Part shown: positions 5,073-6,571 of the stretch, one piece after another
Layout: each line of letters begins with the position of its first letter
How positions within the stretch are numbered: the stretch's first letter is position 1
Origin: Flavobacteriales bacterium
GTDB lineage: Bacteria > Bacteroidota > Bacteroidia > Flavobacteriales_F > PHOS-HE28
Assembly: GCA_020854015.1 (NCBI GenBank)
Contig: JADZGG010000086.1
Span: 1 to 6,571, forward strand
Length of the DNA stretch: 6,571 bases
Direction: 5' to 3'
Made by a program: the position numbers and the translations under genes
Notes under the pieces: model-generated
Told to the model about the DNA's origin: nothing
Databases searched by the model: none
The model's input: only the letters and a program-made list of their open reading frames with translations

Positions 5073-5156
5073 GAACACCTCGAACCGGGTGTGCACATTT
5101 CCGCAAGACCTGCTTTCGATCGACACCCGATGGCCTTGTTCATGGCGGAGGTGTTC
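5073..5156. promoter_or_regulatory. Nested inverted repeat upstream of the CPBP protease gene
   Basis: The outer arms GAACACCTC (5073-5081) and GAGGTGTTC (5148-5156) are perfect 9-bp complements. The inner arms CGGGTGT (5086-5092) and ACACCCG (5123-5129) are perfect 7-bp complements nested within them. The centre is about 30 nt. This ends 60 bp before the ATG at 5217 and may be a 5' leader structure, a second small RNA, or the end of a repeat element that includes 4913-5072. Confidence 0.4.
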
Positions 5157-5216
5157 GCAGTCGCTGGCTACATTCACCGCTAGGCGTGCGTCCGGCGGCA
5201 CGCCACATACCCACGC

Positions 5217-6005
5217 ATGACCACCCCTGCGAACCCCGTGCTCCTGGATGTGCGCACCGCCGCGCCCGTCAGCGTACTGCGGATCCTGCTCTTCTATACG
5301 ATCGCTGTGGTGGTCTCCAACGTGTTCCGTTTCGACCTGCTGCACCTCAACGCGGTATGGGCGGCATGGTCCGGCCTGGGGTACCTCGTGGCGCGCAACG
5401 TGCTCGAAGGCAGCGGCGTCCTCCTCGGCGCATTGGTGGGGCTGTATGCGTTGCGGCGCGTGCGGCCGCTCACCATTTCGTTCTGGGGCACATCCCAACG
5501 GCGGGTGCTGGCAATGGCGGCGGTGCCCTTGGTGCTGCTTACGCTCATCGGTGTGCGCAATGCGTACGGCGTGAACGAACACCTCTTCGGAGCTGTGGCC
5601 ACCGCAGCCGTACTGATGTATTGCACCATGGAAGAGTACGCGTGGCGTGGTTACCTGCAGCAGGAGCTCGGTGGCCTGCAGCACATGCTGCGCTACGGCC
5701 TTATCGGTGTGCTCTGGTACGGCTGGCACCTCAGCTTTCTGGAGAACCCCGGCCTGTGGCCCAACGTCTTTTTCCTGGGCACCTTGGTGCTGGGCAGCTG
5801 GGGCATCGGTCAAGTGGCCGTGATCACGCGGTCCATCGCCGCCTGCGCCTGCTTCCACTTCATCATCAACATCGCCCTCTTCAACGTGTTCTTCCACAAA
5901 GCGCTCGATCCTCCCATGCTCGCTGGGGTGATGGTCGCTTGCATCGGTGCGTGGATCCTGATCCTGCGGAAGTGGGAAGGCAGGGCGGAAGCCGCGCGGT
6001 CCTGA
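5217..6005 (+). CDS. CPBP-family (CAAX/Rce1-like) intramembrane metalloprotease
   Basis: This 262-residue membrane protein has about seven or eight hydrophobic segments (for example 19-36, 65-79, 97-112, 124-136, 159-175, 185-203, 211-226, 234-250). The three catalytic motifs of the CPBP/ABI family are present: EEYAWRG (E139, E140, R144), LWYGWHLSF (H171) and FHFIINIAL (H214, N218). These residues bind zinc and activate water within the membrane. Eukaryotic Rce1 cleaves prenylated CAAX proteins; bacterial members are linked to bacteriocin self-immunity, peptide maturation or unknown membrane-protein cleavage. No bacteriocin or peptide precursor is visible here, so the substrate is unknown. 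The start is the first ATG (5217); no Shine-Dalgarno is evident. A structured, repeat-containing stretch lies upstream, and the gene converges on the T9SS cargo gene. Confidence 0.9.
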   Translation: MTTPANPVLLDVRTAAPVSVLRILLFYTIAVVVSNVFRFDLLHLNAVWAAWSGLGYLVARNVLEGSGVLLGALVGLYALRRVRPLTISFWGTSQRRVLAMAAVPLVLLTLIGVRNAYGVNEHLFGAVATAAVLMYCTMEEYAWRGYLQQELGGLQHMLRYGLIGVLWYGWHLSFLENPGLWPNVFFLGTLVLGSWGIGQVAVITRSIAACACFHFIINIALFNVFFHKALDPPMLAGVMVACIGAWILILRKWEGRAEAARS

Positions 6006-6204
6006 TCCGTTGTCTCCCTCGCGCAGGTTCTCTCCCAGCAGCTGCCTAGCCTTGGACCAGAAGGTCAGCGGCATCCTGAGGTCACCGAATGAAAGGTCAT
6101 AGTGGGTGGCCTCAACCTTCAACTACAGGGGCCCTTCGGAGAACCTGAGGGAAGATCGTGGCGGCCGGCGCAGCACCACACAACAGCGCGACATACACCA
6201 TGCA
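6006..6204. other. Convergent intergenic gap
   Basis: No gene is supported. A minus-strand frame near 6010-6122 reads like a protein for about 35 residues (HYDLSFGDLRMPLTFWSKAR, then QLLGENLREG) but has a TAG just upstream and continues antisense into the protease gene. It may be the remnant of a gene. Confidence 0.4.
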
Positions 6205-6236
6205 CGAAGCCCGGCCTTGGAGCTGACCGGGCTTCG
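6205..6236 (-). terminator. Strong hairpin between convergent genes
   Basis: CGAAGCCCGG (6205-6214) and CCGGGCTTCG (6227-6236) form a perfect 10-bp stem around a 12-nt loop. It lies 17 bases beyond the stop of the T9SS cargo gene, where a terminator is expected, and could also serve the plus-strand protease transcript from the other side. There is no U-tract on either strand. Confidence 0.55.
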
Positions 6237-6253
6237 CGAACGGAAGGTCGATG

Positions 6254-6571
6254 CTAGCGCACCACCGTGAACCGACGGCTCACGCGGGCGTTGTCCTTCA
6301 CCAAGGTGATCAGGTACGCACCGCTTGGCAGATCGAACCGTTGTTCGGTCAGCGTGCGCTGCACCGTGCCTTCGGCGAACGCCCGGCCGCCCAGATCGGC
6401 AATGGTGTACCGCCCGCCGCTCAAGGCATCGTCCACTGCCAACGTAAAGCTGCCGTTGCTCGGTTCAGGATACAAGGCCATGCGCGGTGCGCCGTGCACC
6501 TCATTCACCCCAACAGGGGCCGCAATGCCGTTGTAGCGCGCCAGAAAGCAGTCTTGCGAAAAGGCCTGGTG
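6254..6571 (-). CDS. T9SS type A sorting-domain protein, partial (5' end outside window)
   Basis: The frame is open from the window edge to a TAG at 6254-6256, giving the last 105 residues of a larger secreted protein. The first residues, HQAFSQDCFLARYNG, resemble the end of a repeat-type ectodomain (delta-60 or SBBP-like "FLARYN" motif), though too little is present to be sure. From about residue 31 comes a type A sorting domain: MALYPEPSNGSFTLAVDD, then YTIADLGGRAFAEG, LPSGAYLITLV and the basic end RRFTVVR. T9SS uses this domain to move cargo across the outer membrane, then usually removes it and anchors the protein to lipopolysaccharide. The usual YPNP motif is YPEP here. GTG and ATG codons inside (6508, 6481) are not true starts, since the domain's beginning and the preceding sequence are in the same frame. 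Confidence 0.9.
   Translation of the reverse strand, partial: HQAFSQDCFLARYNGIAAPVGVNEVHGAPRMALYPEPSNGSFTLAVDDALSGGRYTIADLGGRAFAEGTVQRTLTEQRFDLPSGAYLITLVKDNARVSRRFTVVR

Larger units (their letters stand above)
4584..5216. other. 633-bp structured intergenic region without a convincing protein gene
   Basis: Frames open across this stretch have low-complexity, Arg/Pro/Ala-rich translations that follow the DNA repeats, and none resembles a protein family. It holds, in order: a hairpin after the AhpD-like gene, the palindrome GCGCATGCGC (4689-4698), a promoter-like box, a long self-complementary RNA candidate, two pairs of direct repeats, and a nested inverted repeat before the CPBP protease gene. 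I see no tRNA or CRISPR here. Confidence 0.6.

Noticed and set aside
4704..5183. 159-codon plus-strand frame in the intergenic region
   Set aside because: It runs through the self-complementary RNA candidate and the direct repeats. Its translation simply echoes the DNA repeats (EEASSAA occurs because of repeat A), and there is no family resemblance.
5186..6049. 287-codon plus-strand open frame overlapping the protease in another frame
   Set aside because: It is Arg/Ala/Pro-rich without motifs, while the frame from 5217 encodes membrane segments and the EExxxR, H and HxxxN motifs.
5067..6122. 351-codon minus-strand open frame over the CPBP protease
   Set aside because: Most of it is antisense to the protease with its conserved motifs, and its composition (His, Gln, Arg, Glu-rich) is that of a shadow frame. 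Only the first 35 residues outside the protease looked protein-like, and these are reported separately.

Overview
The window looks like a piece of a GC-rich Bacteroidota genome, most likely an uncultured member of the Flavobacteriales. Three things support this: a C-terminal type IX secretion (T9SS) sorting domain at the right end, a SprB-repeat surface protein at the left end, and promoter-like boxes of the Bacteroidota type (TAnnTTTG) instead of E. coli-like -35/-10 pairs. Shine-Dalgarno sequences are weak or absent before nearly every start, as is usual in this phylum. The lineage is inferred from family content; no marker gene is present.

Left part (1-1910): a divergent pair of secreted proteins. 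On the minus strand is the N-terminal 359 residues of a SprB-repeat adhesin-like protein that runs off the window. On the plus strand is a 215-residue secreted protein joining a type-1 (blue) copper cupredoxin domain to a two-repeat dockerin-like calcium-binding domain. The 185 bp between them carry facing copies of a promoter-like sequence containing AGGTTTGAT, plus a perfect hairpin in the leader of the minus gene.

Middle part (1911-4583): four plus-strand genes for intracellular proteins. They are a small cysteine-rich GDCCVxC-family protein, an acetyl-CoA hydrolase/CoA-transferase family enzyme with its catalytic glutamate, an 83-residue protein of unknown function, and an AhpD-like carboxymuconolactone-decarboxylase-family protein with a CxxCxxxH redox site. 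Gaps of 30 to 110 bp and inverted repeats at gene ends leave it open whether these form one operon. The shared theme, if any, is metabolism and thiol redox chemistry.

Intergenic part (4584-5216): 633 bp without a convincing gene, but with much structure. It holds an AGGTTTGAT promoter-like box followed at once by a roughly 113-nt, almost fully self-complementary RNA hairpin with an asymmetric internal bulge (a 6S-like or other small RNA candidate). After this come two pairs of near-identical direct repeats in a B-A-A-B order, and a nested inverted repeat just before the next gene.

Right part (5217-6571): a CPBP/CAAX-type intramembrane metalloprotease on the plus strand, a 248-bp convergent gap with a strong 10-bp hairpin, and the last 105 codons of a minus-strand T9SS cargo protein. 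The candidate RNA and its repeats are the least explained part of the window. The cupredoxin-dockerin fusion is the most unusual protein.
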